From Eonycteris spelaea (taxonomy: Eukaryota > Chordata > Mammalia > Chiroptera > Pteropodidae): a stretch of DNA of 64,000 bases. Shown here one piece after another: positions 35,801 to 47,474 of the stretch (position 1 is its first letter; every line of letters starts with the position of its first letter). The DNA lies in assembly GCA_003508835.1 (NCBI GenBank), contig PUFA01000164.1, positions 2,666,001 to 2,730,000 of the forward strand, given 5' to 3'. Below the pieces are notes generated by a model. That model searched no databases, was not told the origin of the DNA, and worked only from the letters and a program-made list of their open reading frames with translations. The position numbers were made by a program, and so were the translations under genes.

Positions 35801-35926
35801 ACATCTATCTATCTATCATTTTTCTATCATCTATCTATCTATCATCTACCTACCTATCATCATCTATCATCTATCATCTATCATCTATCATCCATCCATC
35901 CATCCATCCATCCATCCATCCATCCA
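35801..35926. repeat. (ATCT)n/(ATCC)n tetranucleotide array
   Basis: Mixed ATCT and TATCATC units passing into a pure (ATCC)n block. The layout is like 28,200-28,428, and it produces a Y/H/S/I-repeat ORF that is not a gene. Confidence 0.95.
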
Positions 35927-36084
35927 CCTCTACTGTGTATATATATGAAAGTGCTTCTAGTTTTAGTAAAATACGGAATCACTAAAGGTTTGATTAGTAA
36001 CATTCCAAAGTGTCCTATTTTTATAAAAAGCACTTTTAGATGCTAAAGATGCTAAATATGTGCAGTTTCTTGTCTTTCCCAGGT

Positions 36085-36527
36085 CCACTCTTCCCCCCCC
36101 CCCCATCTTGCTCTGTGTTTAGGAGGCTGACCTCTACCCTCTCTATCTTCTGGAATTCCTTGTTAGGTGACTTCTGACTGGGTTTACTTAAGTGGGAAGC
36201 ACCAGTAAGAGACTTAAGGGTGGGAGGAAAGAGAAGCCAGGGTATTTCTCTTGCTCTGAGCCATGTTTTCTGGAAGACGTTGTACCCTCCAGAACAACAG
36301 CTCCTGTCTGGACTGTCTTCTTCACAGCTTCAGTTCTCACTGGGCTCCTGCAAACATCCTTTCCCTTGTCCTGAGGTGGCAACAACATCACCTCTTGATG
36401 ATCTCCAGGTACCCTCCACACCTATTCTTGTTTCCCTTAGTGCTGAACACCTCTGAAACTAAAATTCATTAAAGTCTCTTGAACCAGCTCAGTGGAGTTC
36501 TATTTCCTGCCAAGACTCTGACAGGAA
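36085..36527 (+). mobile_element. LTR-like interspersed repeat, family not named
   Basis: Blocks at 'tgtttaggaggctgacctct', 'gtgggaagcaccagtaagag' and 'ggaaagagaagccagggtat', a C/T-rich core, ATTAAA at 36,468-36,473 and a terminal 'tttcctgccaagactctgac' follow the order of a mammalian interspersed repeat I recognise but cannot name. A late ATTAAA signal with a short remaining 3' segment fits a solo LTR. A C12 run lies at 36,093-36,104. Overlapping ORFs of 60-78 codons on both strands are within the repeat and are not genes. Confidence 0.5.
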
Positions 36528-37729
36528 GCAGGTATAAGAGACTATTTTCCAAAAACACACTTTCTGAGTTTTCATTTGTCGCATGTACTCATACGGAATC
36601 TCTGATTTTGCACTTGGTGACATCTAGGACAGGCCACGGCGCTCCATGTGAAGAGCATCGGAGAAGGGAGTGAGAGGAACGTCGTGATCCAGTGTCTCAC
36701 AGTCCTGTGGGCTGTCTTCTCAACTGCAGCTGAGGGCTGATTACCTGTTACGCATGGGGATCTCGCTGGGTGGTTGTAAAGGACACACGAGACATCGTGT
36801 ATGACAGCCCTTTGAAAACTATGACGTGTCAAGGCATGAAACATGCTGTAGTTCTTCTGCAGTTGCTGTTATAACATGCCATCGATCCTCATTCTCTTAC
36901 ACTCCCTCTTCTACCAGCTACTCTTCATGATTCTGTGTTTTTATGTCGTTAAAGAACATCGAGTTTCCTATTTTTATTTAAATCAATGATCAACATTATC
37001 CCAGTGCTGTGGTTTTGTGGTTGTGTGACTGGGTTTGAACACATCTGGTGATTTTTGTTAGTTCATGCTCTGTTTACATATTTATGACTTGACTCTAGGG
37101 GCTTCGGGGACTGAAGGAAGCTGCATGTTTTCTGGTGGATTTCATTTCCTTGTGGTGAATCACAATAGTAACGTCTACCAAGTTTTCCTCATGGGGATAA
37201 TGCAAAGACATAATAAAAACGTGGGAACATTTTTTGAAATCAATAGGAACAATATTATTGTTATGAACCTCTGAGGGCTTGGATTTCCTCTTCGATAAAA
37301 GATAAAGCATTGGAATGAGACTGGCTGGTGTTTAGAGGTTCATTCAAATATCAAAGTTCTTTGTTTCTAAGAATCTATACAGAACCTTAAAGCCAAATGA
37401 AGAAAGATTTGTGTCCCACATTTTGGAGACAGTTTTGTCAATGACAAATAATATTAACACAAATCTTACACTGGTAATGAATGGAAGAGGCAGGTCTTGG
37501 TAAAGATCAGGAAAAAAATACTAACTATAAATCAAAGATATTAAAGCAATAAGTCTGAAGATTATTGCCTTTCTGTTATTAATTTTCTTCCCAAGGGAGT
37601 TTGTAGCATTCACAAAATTTTGAATTTATCTAATTTGGACAAACCTCTCTCCTCAAAATCATATGTGACAGTACAGTGTTTTGAATCAATTAAGTAGCAG
37701 TTTCTCATTTTAGAAAATCAAAGACTTGA
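36528..37729. other. Unassigned sequence with a CpG-enriched patch
   Basis: 36,580-36,840 carries about a dozen CpG dinucleotides in 260 bp, many more than the flanks, and no repeat signature I know. The rest is AT-rich and unassigned. Confidence 0.4.
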
Positions 37730-38095
37730 TGCTATGGACTGGATCATGTAGCCCCCAAATTCATATACCAAAGCCCTAATCCCCAATGTAACTCTATATA
37801 GAGGACCTTAAGAGGTAATTAAGTTAAATGAAGTTATAAGGATGGAGCTCTAATTCGATAAGACTGTGGTCTTATGAGGGATCTATCTCTCCACATGCAT
37901 ACAATGAAGAAAGGCCATGTGAGCACACAACAAGAAGGTGGTTGTATATAAGAGAAGGAGAGAGCTCTTACCAAAATAACTGACCATGCTGGCAACTAGA
38001 TCTTGGACTTCCAGCCTCTAGAACTGTAAGAAAATAAACCAGTGTCGTTTAAGCCAACTAGTCTATGATATTAGATTTAATTGTTACTAGCATAG
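37730..38095 (+). mobile_element. MLT1-type MaLR solo LTR
   Basis: Starts 'tgctatggactggatcatgt', then 'aagccctaatccccaatgta', 'gaagaaaggccatgtgagca', 'aacaagaaggtggttgtat', 'cttggacttccagcctctag' and 'aactgtaagaaaataaacca'. This is the diagnostic order of MLT1 LTRs, including the AATAAA-type signal. The last about 30 bp are degraded. No internal sequence, so a solo LTR. Confidence 0.85.
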
Positions 38096-38419
38096 ATTAT
38101 GGACAATGCTTTAAATTCTTCAGATCTAGAGAGGGAAGATAATTAGTCATGACCTTAAAAAAAATAAAAGGGCTATGCTTTAGGGAATTTAAATAAAAAT
38201 GTAACTTCTTATACTTCACTGTTAATTGACCCTTTTTAAAGAAGCATCATCATTTATTGTGTTCATTGTAGAAAAATCTGTTAACTTTTGCGAATGAGTA
38301 AAATTTTGAGATAGTAATTTTGTAAAGCAAACTAAAGATCTTATTTTTCTGTCAATCTAGTGTAGGTTATTTAAAAACATGAATTCTAATATCTAATCAG
38401 AAAAATAGGATGTATAGTG
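38096..38419. other. Unassigned AT-rich sequence
   Basis: No recognised features. Confidence 0.35.
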
Positions 38420-38620
38420 AAAGGCACCCTGGATTGGGAGCTGGCTGACCTCATTTCTAGCCCTGTCTTGACAAAGAGCTGGCTCTGTGACTTTGAACAA
38501 GTCATTTATCCTTCAGTGTCCTCAACTGTGAGAAAGAGCAGTATTTGAATGGTGTTGGGAATCTCTTTGAGCTCTTACACTTTATAGATGTGTTCGCCAA
38601 TGTATTGAAAGTTTGCTAAA
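38420..38620 (+). mobile_element. MIR SINE
   Basis: 'tggctctgtgactttgaaca' followed by 'agtcatttatccttcagtgt' and 'cctcaactgtgagaaagag' is the MIR core ('ctgtgtgaccttgggcaagt...cctcagtttcctcatctgt') in plus orientation. Confidence 0.75.
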
Positions 38621-40849
38621 CTTTAAATTGGCCTGAAAGATGCTATGCAGGCTGTTAGAAAATACTGCCAAAATTGTTTATAAATCTAATGATAGGCAAA
38701 TATAGTCACTATACTCTTAATTTTTAAGTGTGTTCTTTTTGTTCCCCCAATAGAAAATAAAATGCTGTGATTTTTAAATAACAAAACAAACTAAAAGAAT
38801 AACATTTATATGCTATGCAAACCAAGATTCCTTTTCATAATATTTCACGTAAACAAGCTGTTTTTAAAAAACTTGCTATTCTAGGAACAGTTCACTAGGT
38901 GGGAGCAAAGAGTAAGCTAACATGTTAAAAGTTAGAAATGATATTTCCTGTGATAAATGAACAATACTTTTCTGGATAGTAAAGGCCATTTAAACTAGAG
39001 GTTACATTCATTTTAAAAAGATGTTAATTAGAAAAAAATAGCAAATAACATTACTTATTTAAGCTATTGAAATGATACTAAAATGAACCACTGTTTAAGC
39101 CTATCTTTATCTTCTTTCTTTTAAGTTCTGGCTGGTATCATAGAAAATTGAATATTAAATAATTTCTCTTAATTTCTGTGATGTGATTGATCAGTAAACA
39201 TAATACAACAGCCAGTCAAATGGTGCTATTCACAGACCTCTTTCTTTACAAAGCTTATAGGGATAAAATATAATAAATTGAAAAAAAATTTTCTCTAAAG
39301 AGCATATTATTTTCAGCTCGGTGATGGGAAATTTACCTTATTACATATAATTTTAGATGTCATTTCTTTTAAAAGTTGTATTTCTTCTCTTTCCTTTTAG
39401 AATTAATTGGGTCTTATAATCTTGGCTCTAAAATGTGAAATGATGTGATGATATTCACGTTAGCAAGTAATGCAAATGCAAAGTGGATCTCTTAGAGCTA
39501 CTCTTGAAATGCACTGAATGGTGAAGGAAAAGTCTTTTTATTCTAGAAAAACATTTTGAAGTTGCATAGGTGGTCAATCACAAGTGATAACATTCTGTGC
39601 AACAATAATTCAATTCGTTGTTTAGAGTATAAGACAACACCATTGTTTGTGAAATACCTGGTAGTAAATAAAAGGTGTACTAGCAATTACTTAATAGTGG
39701 TGAAGCTGAAATGAAGAGACTGGTATTGAGAGAACTCCTTTGGTTGCCATCAGTATAAGCAACCCTTAACTTTTGTAACCTTATGGGCAATCATTCAATC
39801 TTTATCAGGGAGAAGTTTTCTGATACGTAAAACATAAAGGCAGGTCAGACAATCTGTAAGTTTCAGTGGTGACTTACTGAGATTTTGGAATACTTGTTCC
39901 ACTAAGGCCAAGCTAGAATGAATAAACTAGATCTCCTGAACTAGAATTTATGTGCTTAGCTTGGCTTGTTTTCCTCTTTGAGATTTTCTAAGGTCATAAA
40001 CTGAGATGGTCCATACGCATAGTTTGGATTGACAACAGCATTAGATGCTCAGGGCACAAGCTTTATGTGTTGGATACCTTGGGGCAACTATCTCTTTTAG
40101 CCTCATATCCAGTATTATTTGTATAACGAAGATATCAATGACTTAAGAAAGCAGTCCTGGGGATTAAACAAAAGATGCAGATGTTCATAATGTGCCCTGT
40201 GTGTTAAAGGAAGAATTTCTGAGCAGTGTTGTCAAATATCTCTGAAAAAAATATGTTTCTAGACAAAAATGACAGCCTTGTAATTTATTCATGTTCTTCA
40301 GGTCTAAATGTCATCAGTCTTCTTCATCATCAAGAACAAGAAAATAGGAGGAAAATACAATGCTATACTAAATAAAATGAGTACATTTTACCTATCTTGG
40401 GCAGCAGATATTTCAGAAAATTTTTACATGAACAAATTGGACTCATTCTATTGGCCCTTATAAAATAGACATCGTGTAATCACTTTCATTTGGTATTCCT
40501 AGCATCTCTTTTCCACATAGCTCATCCTATCAGCATGGGCTTGTCAACAAGTGCATAATTCTTTCAAAATTTCCCTTAACTGTCACCTTTTAAGATGTCC
40601 AGTTTAATTTTGTGATAATTGGGAACTAAGCTAGTTGATCATTCCTTAACTTATAATAACTCTAGAAAAAACACATCATGAAAAATTCTTACCACATGCT
40701 ACGATAAGCTATACAAAGGAAACAATTGAGTTTTTCTTCTTAGACTCTAATGACCTAGCAAGAAAGGCCTTTAGCATTTTTATTTTCTATGTAGTTCGTC
40801 TTATAGCACACTGAATGTAAAAGTTAAATATTAATACTACCTGGAACTT
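38621..40849. other. Unassigned AT-rich sequence
   Basis: About 2.2 kb with no recognised repeat or exon. AT-rich, with many short A/T runs. Confidence 0.4.
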
Positions 40850-41045
40850 TTACGATGCATTTAATGGGCTTAGCATGTCTTCTATCTGGTCTCGGAGAGC
40901 CACAGTATCTCAGCAACACACCTAATGATGAGTTATGCTTTCTCCATTATGTAAAAGACAGAAGGTGGAGGCTTAGAGGCTTATAAATGGCTGTCAGTAG
41001 AGAAACTAGACTGAGAACACGAGTCTCATTTTGACAGTTAGCTCA
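40850..41045 (-). mobile_element. MIR SINE
   Basis: 'catttaatgggcttagcatg' and later 'gaaggtggaggcttagaggc' followed by 'agtagagaaactagactgag' fit an antisense MIR with a diverged core. Confidence 0.45.
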
Positions 41046-41254
41046 GAAGTTAAATCATAGATTTTTGGGTCAGTAGTGACGCCTATGATGGTAATAACTT
41101 CATAGTAATAATATGGGTATCATTGAGTATTTAATAATACTTCTACTTGTAATCCTTCCAAAAGCACTGAATAGTTAAAACATAAGGAAGTTACTTATTT
41201 GTGACAGTATCATTACATGAAAATTGACAATGATAATAATGACGTACATTTGGG

Positions 41255-41360
41255 CAGAGGCTGTACCTTATACTTCATAATTCAATTATTATATTAACAC
41301 TTAGCTTAATGCTGAACAGAAATAAGATTTCAATAAATATCTATATGTTTGTTCAAAGAG
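41255..41360 (+). mobile_element. Possible L2 3'-end fragment
   Basis: 'gggcagaggctgtaccttat' and 'gatttcaataaatatctata' plus 'tgtttgttc' resemble the L2 terminus but are diverged. Confidence 0.35.
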
Positions 41361-41474
41361 TTTTTACAGTAAAATTAGCTCACTTCATTTCACAATAGCT
41401 CTTGAGAAAGATTAGGTGGGTGTCATGTCAATTTTGCTGAGAAACAGATAAAGACTAATATAATGGGCCGGGAC

Positions 41475-41690
41475 TTTGGAGTGAAGTAGCTTGAGTTTTT
41501 AGCTTGGCTCTGCTCTTACTAGCTGTGTGACATTGCAAAAGTTACTAGAACTCTCTGAGCCTCTACTTTTTCCAACAGAGAAGTAGGGATATTAACATCA
41601 AATGAAGAGTTAATGTTATGAATGAATTAGATTATGCACCTAATGCATCTAGCCCAATGTTACTGATCAGGGTCCTGAATGTAAGAGACA
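41475..41690 (+). mobile_element. MIR SINE
   Basis: 'ttggctctgctcttactagc' followed by 'tgtgtgacattgcaaaagtt' and 'ctctgagcctctactttttc' is a clear plus-strand MIR core. Confidence 0.85.
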
Positions 41691-42411
41691 GAAATGAGAT
41701 CAGAGTTCAGGTCTCTTGCCTTTGGATCACATGCTCTTTGCATTGTCAGACTTAGGGTGAAAATCTACTAGTTATTTTATCATAAGCTATGCCCAAAGAA
41801 CTTGACAAGCTTTGAAGATTTGTTATTACTTTGCCTTATGGACGCTTAAAAAGTCATGATCATAAAGCAATTAGCAATTCTGCTGATCTGGAAACAATGT
41901 CATATGAATTGAGATGGATTTTCCTTTTTCCTTTTTCCCCTGTGGGCTGAGTGTGGTCAAGCTAAGTTTTCTGAGATGGCATTTCTTAAATATTCCTTCA
42001 TTCAATATTCTATATACCTCCTGTGGCTGGAAACATCCAGTCACCCCTTTACTTTAATTCTGACATATTATCAATGTGTCAGAACAGAAGCCATTTGCAG
42101 AATAATCTCTGGCACGAGAGATCATTACGCAGAAGCCAGAAGCAGAAACTAGGCTTCTGAGATAGATGCTGGGTATGGGATACTCCGAGCCCTTGACTGG
42201 GCATAGCAAGGCTGTGTCAGGGACTGTGGAGGTAGTGCTAAAGATAGTGTTTTTCTGGCCATGACTGTTCAGGTCATCTCCATGCATAAATTTAAATAAA
42301 AATGTATAAATTGTGGCAGTTACAATAAACTGCCTGGACTTTTATTCTTTTGATGCTGACTGATTTCTCTATTCTGAAATGAAGTTTCATACATTTTCCA
42401 TTAATTTTGGA
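41691..42411. other. Unassigned sequence
   Basis: No exon recognised. A 77-codon minus ORF at 42,054-42,287 matches nothing known to me. Confidence 0.35.
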
Positions 42412-42600
42412 AAACAGTGTGGCATAATAGAAAAAGAAAGCACAGGTCTCTGATGAATTGTGTAACTTAAGTAGGTCACTTACCTGCTCTGTGTCTTTTG
42501 CTCAACTGTGTAATAGGGATAATAAGAATACAGAGGTTTAGAAGATCAATTATTTTGACGTGTATGAAATACTTTGAAAATTTAAAGTGCCAGACAATGC
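42412..42600 (+). mobile_element. MIR SINE
   Basis: 'cagtgtggcataatagaaaa' (the tRNA-derived head), 'gtaggtcacttacctgctct' and 'actgtgtaatagggataata' give a plus-strand MIR starting near its 5' end. Confidence 0.8.
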
Positions 42601-42774
42601 TGGCTCATAAAATAACTTATTAGTAGGCAACAGAAAAGGCTTTTATTGACTTATTTGGTTGAGCATGCTCTATGCCCCTCCCACAGTGCCAACTGTCTGT
42701 AGTAGGAGTGTATGCCCATCTGGAAAAAAGGTATGATACTCTTTGGCTTCAGTCTCCATGTAGCTCAGGTTTAC

Positions 42775-42905
42775 ATTAGAAAAGAAGCCTCACGAAGGCA
42801 GGCATTTTTGTGTATTTGGTTCATGGATGTGTCTAAAGTGCCTATGATAATACCAGGCACACAACTTGTGCTCAATAACTATTTGTCACATGACCGAATG
42901 ATTTG
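42775..42905 (+). mobile_element. L2 3' end
   Basis: 'cacgaaggcaggcatttttg' followed by 'gataataccaggcacacaac' and 'gctcaataactatttgtcac' is an L2 3' terminus. Confidence 0.7.
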
Positions 42906-42934
42906 AAGCAGAGAGACAAGGTATCTATTGCTGC

Positions 42935-42938
<4 letters not shown>

Positions 42939-42983
<45 letters not shown>
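42939..42983. repeat. (TG)n microsatellite, about 45 bp
   Basis: Pure TG array. It produces a histidine/threonine repeat ORF on the minus strand that is not a gene. Confidence 0.98.
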
Positions 42984-42986
<3 letters not shown>

Positions 42987-45384
42987 AAAACTGGGAAAAA
43001 CCTGACAGTAAGAATATTTCTTTACATATATTCCATTTACATTAATGGTAACCATTTTACCTCCTGATTTCAGATTTGGGGGCAGGTAGCAACTGCTTAA
43101 GGATACTGACATTTCAATTCAAGTCACAGTTCAAATCCCACTAGTTCTGGTTGCTCCTGGATCAACACATTAGTGCACTCAGCTTAATGATACCCTGCCA
43201 AGCCATGAAAGTCTTACAGAGATACACAATTACCAAAACCCACCTAGGAGGCCAGCACATTCAAGGACTCACTAATGGGATTCAAGAGGCAGCATTGATG
43301 ATACAGCCAGGCTCTAAATGAAGAATTTCTTATGTCTGAGTTAAATCCAGTCAGAGAAGCAGGGGACTGTTTTATGATTTACACAAATCCAAGAGCACAT
43401 CAGTAGTCATTTGAGGCTGGCTGAAACATTGAATGTCCAATTTCTATTGAGTCCTGGAGGGACATTACCTTGATTTATCTAGGCAAGCAGAGTGAATTAA
43501 ATGGGATCCATATGTCATCAATAATGTTTACTAATCTGTTATTTAAGAAATTTTAATGAAAACAAAGTCAGATGAAGTGAACTGTTTCTAATCTAATTTT
43601 ATTGCATCAGCTAAGCCCTTTTCTACTAAACTAAGCCCGGGGAATCTAACAAAAACCAGATAAGTAGTGATCAGTAGACTGTACGAAAACTGCAGTCTGC
43701 TGGCTTGTGTCAACTGCTAATTTCCTCGGAGTTCTCAATGCTCACTTGCCTCAAGACTCAGAGAGCTGTTCTGTCCCCAAGAGAAAAAGCAGCTCTTGGA
43801 GCTTTCTCTCTCCTTAGGTCAGAAAGTAAAACATCTCAAGACTGGGACTTGTCATTGTAAGGTGGGGATACTCCTTTAATCTCTTAGGATCGTTTGTTTC
43901 TCCAGGTTACTAAACCCAACATTTTGTACGAATAAATTCAGGATGATTTTAGCATGACTTGGAGTCCTAAAAGCACAGACCATACCAGTATAATGCTCTC
44001 TCTCACCTGTTTGAAAAAGGAGAGAGTTCTGTCATCTATTATTACCGTTATATTTTTCTCTGTTTAATATTTTATCAAAGTCACATAAGCATAGAGTAAA
44101 ATTTTAAGTAGAATGGAAGGACTTAATAATGAAAGATAGCAGTTTCTCACTCATCCTTTCCCACTTTGGGTTCATTTCCCAGAGACAGCAGCTTTTTCTG
44201 CTGTTTTAATTCTTCTGGTCTTTCTCTCCCATTGTATGATTGCAATACCTTTTCTTAGTTAATCAGATTCAGACATCATCTATTAATTCTCTGCTAAGAA
44301 AGAGTTTAGTTAATTCAAACTACTCTCTCCCAGTATTTGTGCCTCATGTTTGACTTATTTTATAACTTTTTATTGTGCCATTATATTATATACCTAAATC
44401 TATGTCTTTCATATCTAATATATGCAGTATTTCTTGCCTTCTCACTCTATTAGATCAAAATACAAGCACCCTGTCTGTCTCATTTGCTTTCCTCTCTTCT
44501 TTGTCAGCTTCTGATTCCCTTAGTTACTTTTAAAATAGTCAGAGTTGATCACATTCGCATTCTATTTTGTAACCATGTTTTGGTTTTATATCTTTTACTG
44601 ATAGGCAACTTCTAAAAATTGGAAACCAATAAACACTTTAAATGTGTTGCCTGCATAGATTAGTAGTGTGCTACCATTACAGTCTTTTCCTATGGAAGTC
44701 TACCTTGAAAATCTCTGTTCAAGCTAACATATCAAAGGGATCTCCATGATCTCCAGAATAAAGAGATTATTTTCTAAGTAATTGTTTTCTATCTGATTAT
44801 GAAAGTCACGCTCATTTTAGACATAAAAATTCAGAGAAGAAAAGTCTAAAGAATTTAAAAAATTAAAAAAATTCTACTCCATAAAGGTATGTTAAAACCT
44901 TAGTATGGATTATTTCTCAATTTGACTTTTTTCTCTAGTGAGATAGTAGACTTATGAACCAGACTGGCCACTCTAACACTGCTTCGTGGCTCAGCAGGGG
45001 AGTAATGGGTCTTCTCAACGATTTTGAGCACACTCAAAGAGCCTGCTTTGAGTGCCTAAAACCAGCAACCCACTTCTTTATTATATTACATACAATATTG
45101 GAAATATTGATTGAGCCCCTAAACATTTCCTTGTTTCTTTATATAATTTCTTCCCCTTTCTTCCTATCTTAGAGAGAATAGTCTTCCTTTGCCTTGCAGA
45201 AATTACTAAGGGTGCTCTCCTAACTGATAATGTTTGCCAAGTGAAAGGGCATGCTTTCAGTCATTCACTATAGGCGACAGGCATAGCTGGGTCACTGAGA
45301 GTAGCCTCCTTAAGGAGGACTCGCTACTGGTGTGAAACTGGTACTCTTCACTCTCACCCTCGTTTAAAGAGGAATCTGCTTCAC
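42984..45384. other. Unassigned sequence
   Basis: About 2.4 kb with no confident family. 44,050-44,260 and 44,780-44,900 may be remnants of very old L1 3' UTR, judging by composition, but no diagnostic block is certain. 43,360-43,660 has low repeat character and homeodomain-type ATTA motifs. Confidence 0.35.
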
Positions 45385-45586
45385 CAGCTTTCTGATGTCT
45401 AGTCACTGTGCCACCAAATCTACTTCATTGAAAGGCACAAACAAATTCTTAAAAAGATCCAAGCATAACAGCTCTTTCCATGTCTCGTCTCTTACTTCTC
45501 TGCAACATCCAACATTGCTGCTTATAGCTTCTTCCTCATGTTCCTTTCCCTTTGTTTCTGATGCTTTGCTCTTCTACGTCTCCTAC
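45385..45586 (+). mobile_element. L2 LINE, left piece of an interrupted copy
   Basis: C/T-rich sequence including 'tctcttacttctctgcaaca' that fits the coding part of L2 upstream of 45,950. It is interrupted by the MLT1 LTR starting at 45,587. Confidence 0.5.
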
Positions 45587-45936
45587 TGTCTTAGTCAGCT
45601 CAGGCTGCCATGACAAAATACCATAAGCTGGATGACTTAAACAATAAACATTTATTTTTCACAGTTCTAGAGAATGGAAAATCCAAGAGCAAGGTGCTGG
45701 TAGCCTCGCTGTCTGGTGAAGATCCACTGCCTTGTTTGCTGGTGGCTGCCTTCTTGCTGTATCTTCACATAGAGGAGAGAAAGGTCATCTCTCTAGTGTT
45801 TCTTCTTACAAGGGCACTAATTCCATTCATGACCTAATTATCTCCCCAAAGCCCCACTTCCAAAAACCATCACATTGGAGATTAGAATTTTAACATATGA
45901 ATTTTGGAGAGATACAAACATTTGGTTCAGACCATC
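45587..45936 (-). mobile_element. MLT1-type MaLR solo LTR
   Basis: In plus-strand reading, 'tgtcttagtcagctcaggct', 'gccatgacaaaataccataa', 'caataaacatttatttttca', 'gtggctgccttcttgctgta' and 'tatgaattttggagagatac' are the reverse complement of an MLT1 LTR from end to start. Its insertion point is inside an L2 copy. A 75-codon plus ORF (45,610-45,837) lies within the LTR and is not a gene. Confidence 0.85.
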
Positions 45937-45944
45937 TACCTCAG

Positions 45945-46845
45945 ATGGCTTCCTTCTCCTTATTTTCTACTTCTTTTTAATTGCTCCCTTCCTACAAAAT
46001 TCACGTATTAAAAATATATTTTTTCCTTGCTCTGCTTCTTTTTTTGCTTCCAAAAAAAATTACATGGCTCAACCTTAAGCTCTACATGGTTGACCCCTAA
46101 TCTTCGCTCTAGCCCTGACCACTGTTAACGTTTGCATCTGTTTTGAATATCCTGATTTGGATGTTCATTGTCTCTTGAGGACAAGATGGCCCAAACTGAA
46201 TTCATCCCCTCCTCTCTGCTTCCTGCAGTTATCACAGCATCCTGGTTACCAGGTTCAAACCCCAATACTCATCCTTTACATCTTCCTCTGGCTCCTTGAC
46301 TTCTATAAAAATTTCATTCCTTATCTCACAAGATCTGGTATTCTTTATCCTCTTCCTTTTGATCACTGCTGCTTTGCTTCCTTGTTCTGATTCCAGGAAA
46401 AATTCTAGTATAAACAGTAAAAGGCTACATATGAAAGATTGAGAGATATGGCATATAACAAGCAGTGATATAATGAGCAGTCTATCTTAATCATTTCATT
46501 AACCATCTACCTGCTTTTCCCTGGGCTCTTCCAGGAATACAGCTCTATACCCCTTTCTTACTCAAAAATACACATTTCTCCTATGACCTAATTAATAAAA
46601 TCCAAACTCCTTTACTAGTGTTTATATTCATATTTATATTCATATTGTATTCTACTACACATGTAACAGAAATAATTTTTCAGTAGTTTGTATGGCTTTC
46701 CACTCCCAGCTCTCGTCTGGAAAGGGTGCTGCCAAAAACAGGAACTTGCCTGCCTTGCTCATTGCTCTATTCTCTGTGCTTAGCGCAGAGCCTGAAACAT
46801 AGTATGCTCTCACTATTTGTTGAACAAATTAATGAATGGATAGTA
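45945..46845 (+). mobile_element. L2 LINE, right piece including 3' end
   Basis: Degraded ORF2 coding region with 'gatggcccaaactgaattca' (compare L2 'aaaactgagctcttgatctt'), 'ctcatcctttacatcttcct', 'taataaaatccaaactcctt' and a 3' end of 'gcagagcctgaaacatagta' plus 'tgctctcactatttgttgaa'. The span matches an L2 that lost much of its interior. Confidence 0.65.
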
Positions 46846-46889
46846 CTGTTCTCACCTTATGTTTTCTGGTTTCCATGACTTTCTAGACA

Positions 46890-46912
46890 GCACTCATTTA
46901 TTGAGTGCTTGC
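46890..46912 (-). mobile_element. MIR SINE, left piece
   Basis: 'cagcactcatttattgagtg' plus 'cttgc' is the antisense MIR 3' end. The rest of the MIR lies beyond the MLT1 LTR at 47,311. Confidence 0.6.
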
Positions 46913-47310
46913 TGTTATAAACTAAGTCATGTTCTCCTAAAAATTATATGTTGATGCCCTAACCCCTAGAACATGACCTTATTTCGAAATAGGGCCTTCA
47001 AAAGGTTTAAGTTAAAATGGGGTTGTTAGGGTGGGGTCTAACGCAATCTGATTGGTGTCCTTATAAGAGGAGGAGATTCGGACATACAAAAAATGAGACA
47101 CCAGGGATTTACAAGCATAAAGGAAAGGCTGTGAGGGCATAATGAGAAGGTGACCATCTGCAAGCCAAGGAGAGAGGCCTTAGAGAAACCCAACCTTCAG
47201 ATGCCTTGATCTTGGGCTTCTAGTCTCTAGAATTGTGAGAAAACAAATTTCACTAGCTTAAACCACCCATCTGTGGTATTTTGTTAAGGCAGCTCTTATT
47301 AACTAATACA
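46913..47310 (+). mobile_element. MLT1-type MaLR solo LTR inserted in a MIR
   Basis: Starts 'tgttataaactaagtcatgt', continues 'tgatgccctaacccctagaa', 'ttggtgtccttataagagga', 'aatgagaaggtgaccatctg' and 'agaattgtgagaaaacaaat', and ends 'cttattaactaataca'. Both LTR ends (TG...CA) are present. It splits an antisense MIR. Confidence 0.9.
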
Positions 47311-47465
47311 TTTATGCTTGCCAGATACTCTGTTAAAATTTTTACATGTAATGCTAATAAAAATCATGTGATGTAGATATTTTATGATTTCTTTTTACAG
47401 ATAAAGAATGGAAGAATTGAGACATTAATCAACTTCATTATGGTCACACAGATAGGATTTGGAGA
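47311..47465 (-). mobile_element. MIR SINE, right piece
   Basis: 'tttatgcttgccagatactc' followed by 'ttacagataaagaatggaag' and 'tatggtcacacagataggat' is the antisense MIR core, collinear with 46,890-46,912. Confidence 0.7.
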
Positions 47466-47474
47466 GTAGGCAAC

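Noticed and set aside
36188..36472. Cluster of overlapping ORFs of 60-78 codons on both strands
   Set aside because: They lie inside an interspersed LTR-like repeat and conflict in frame and strand.
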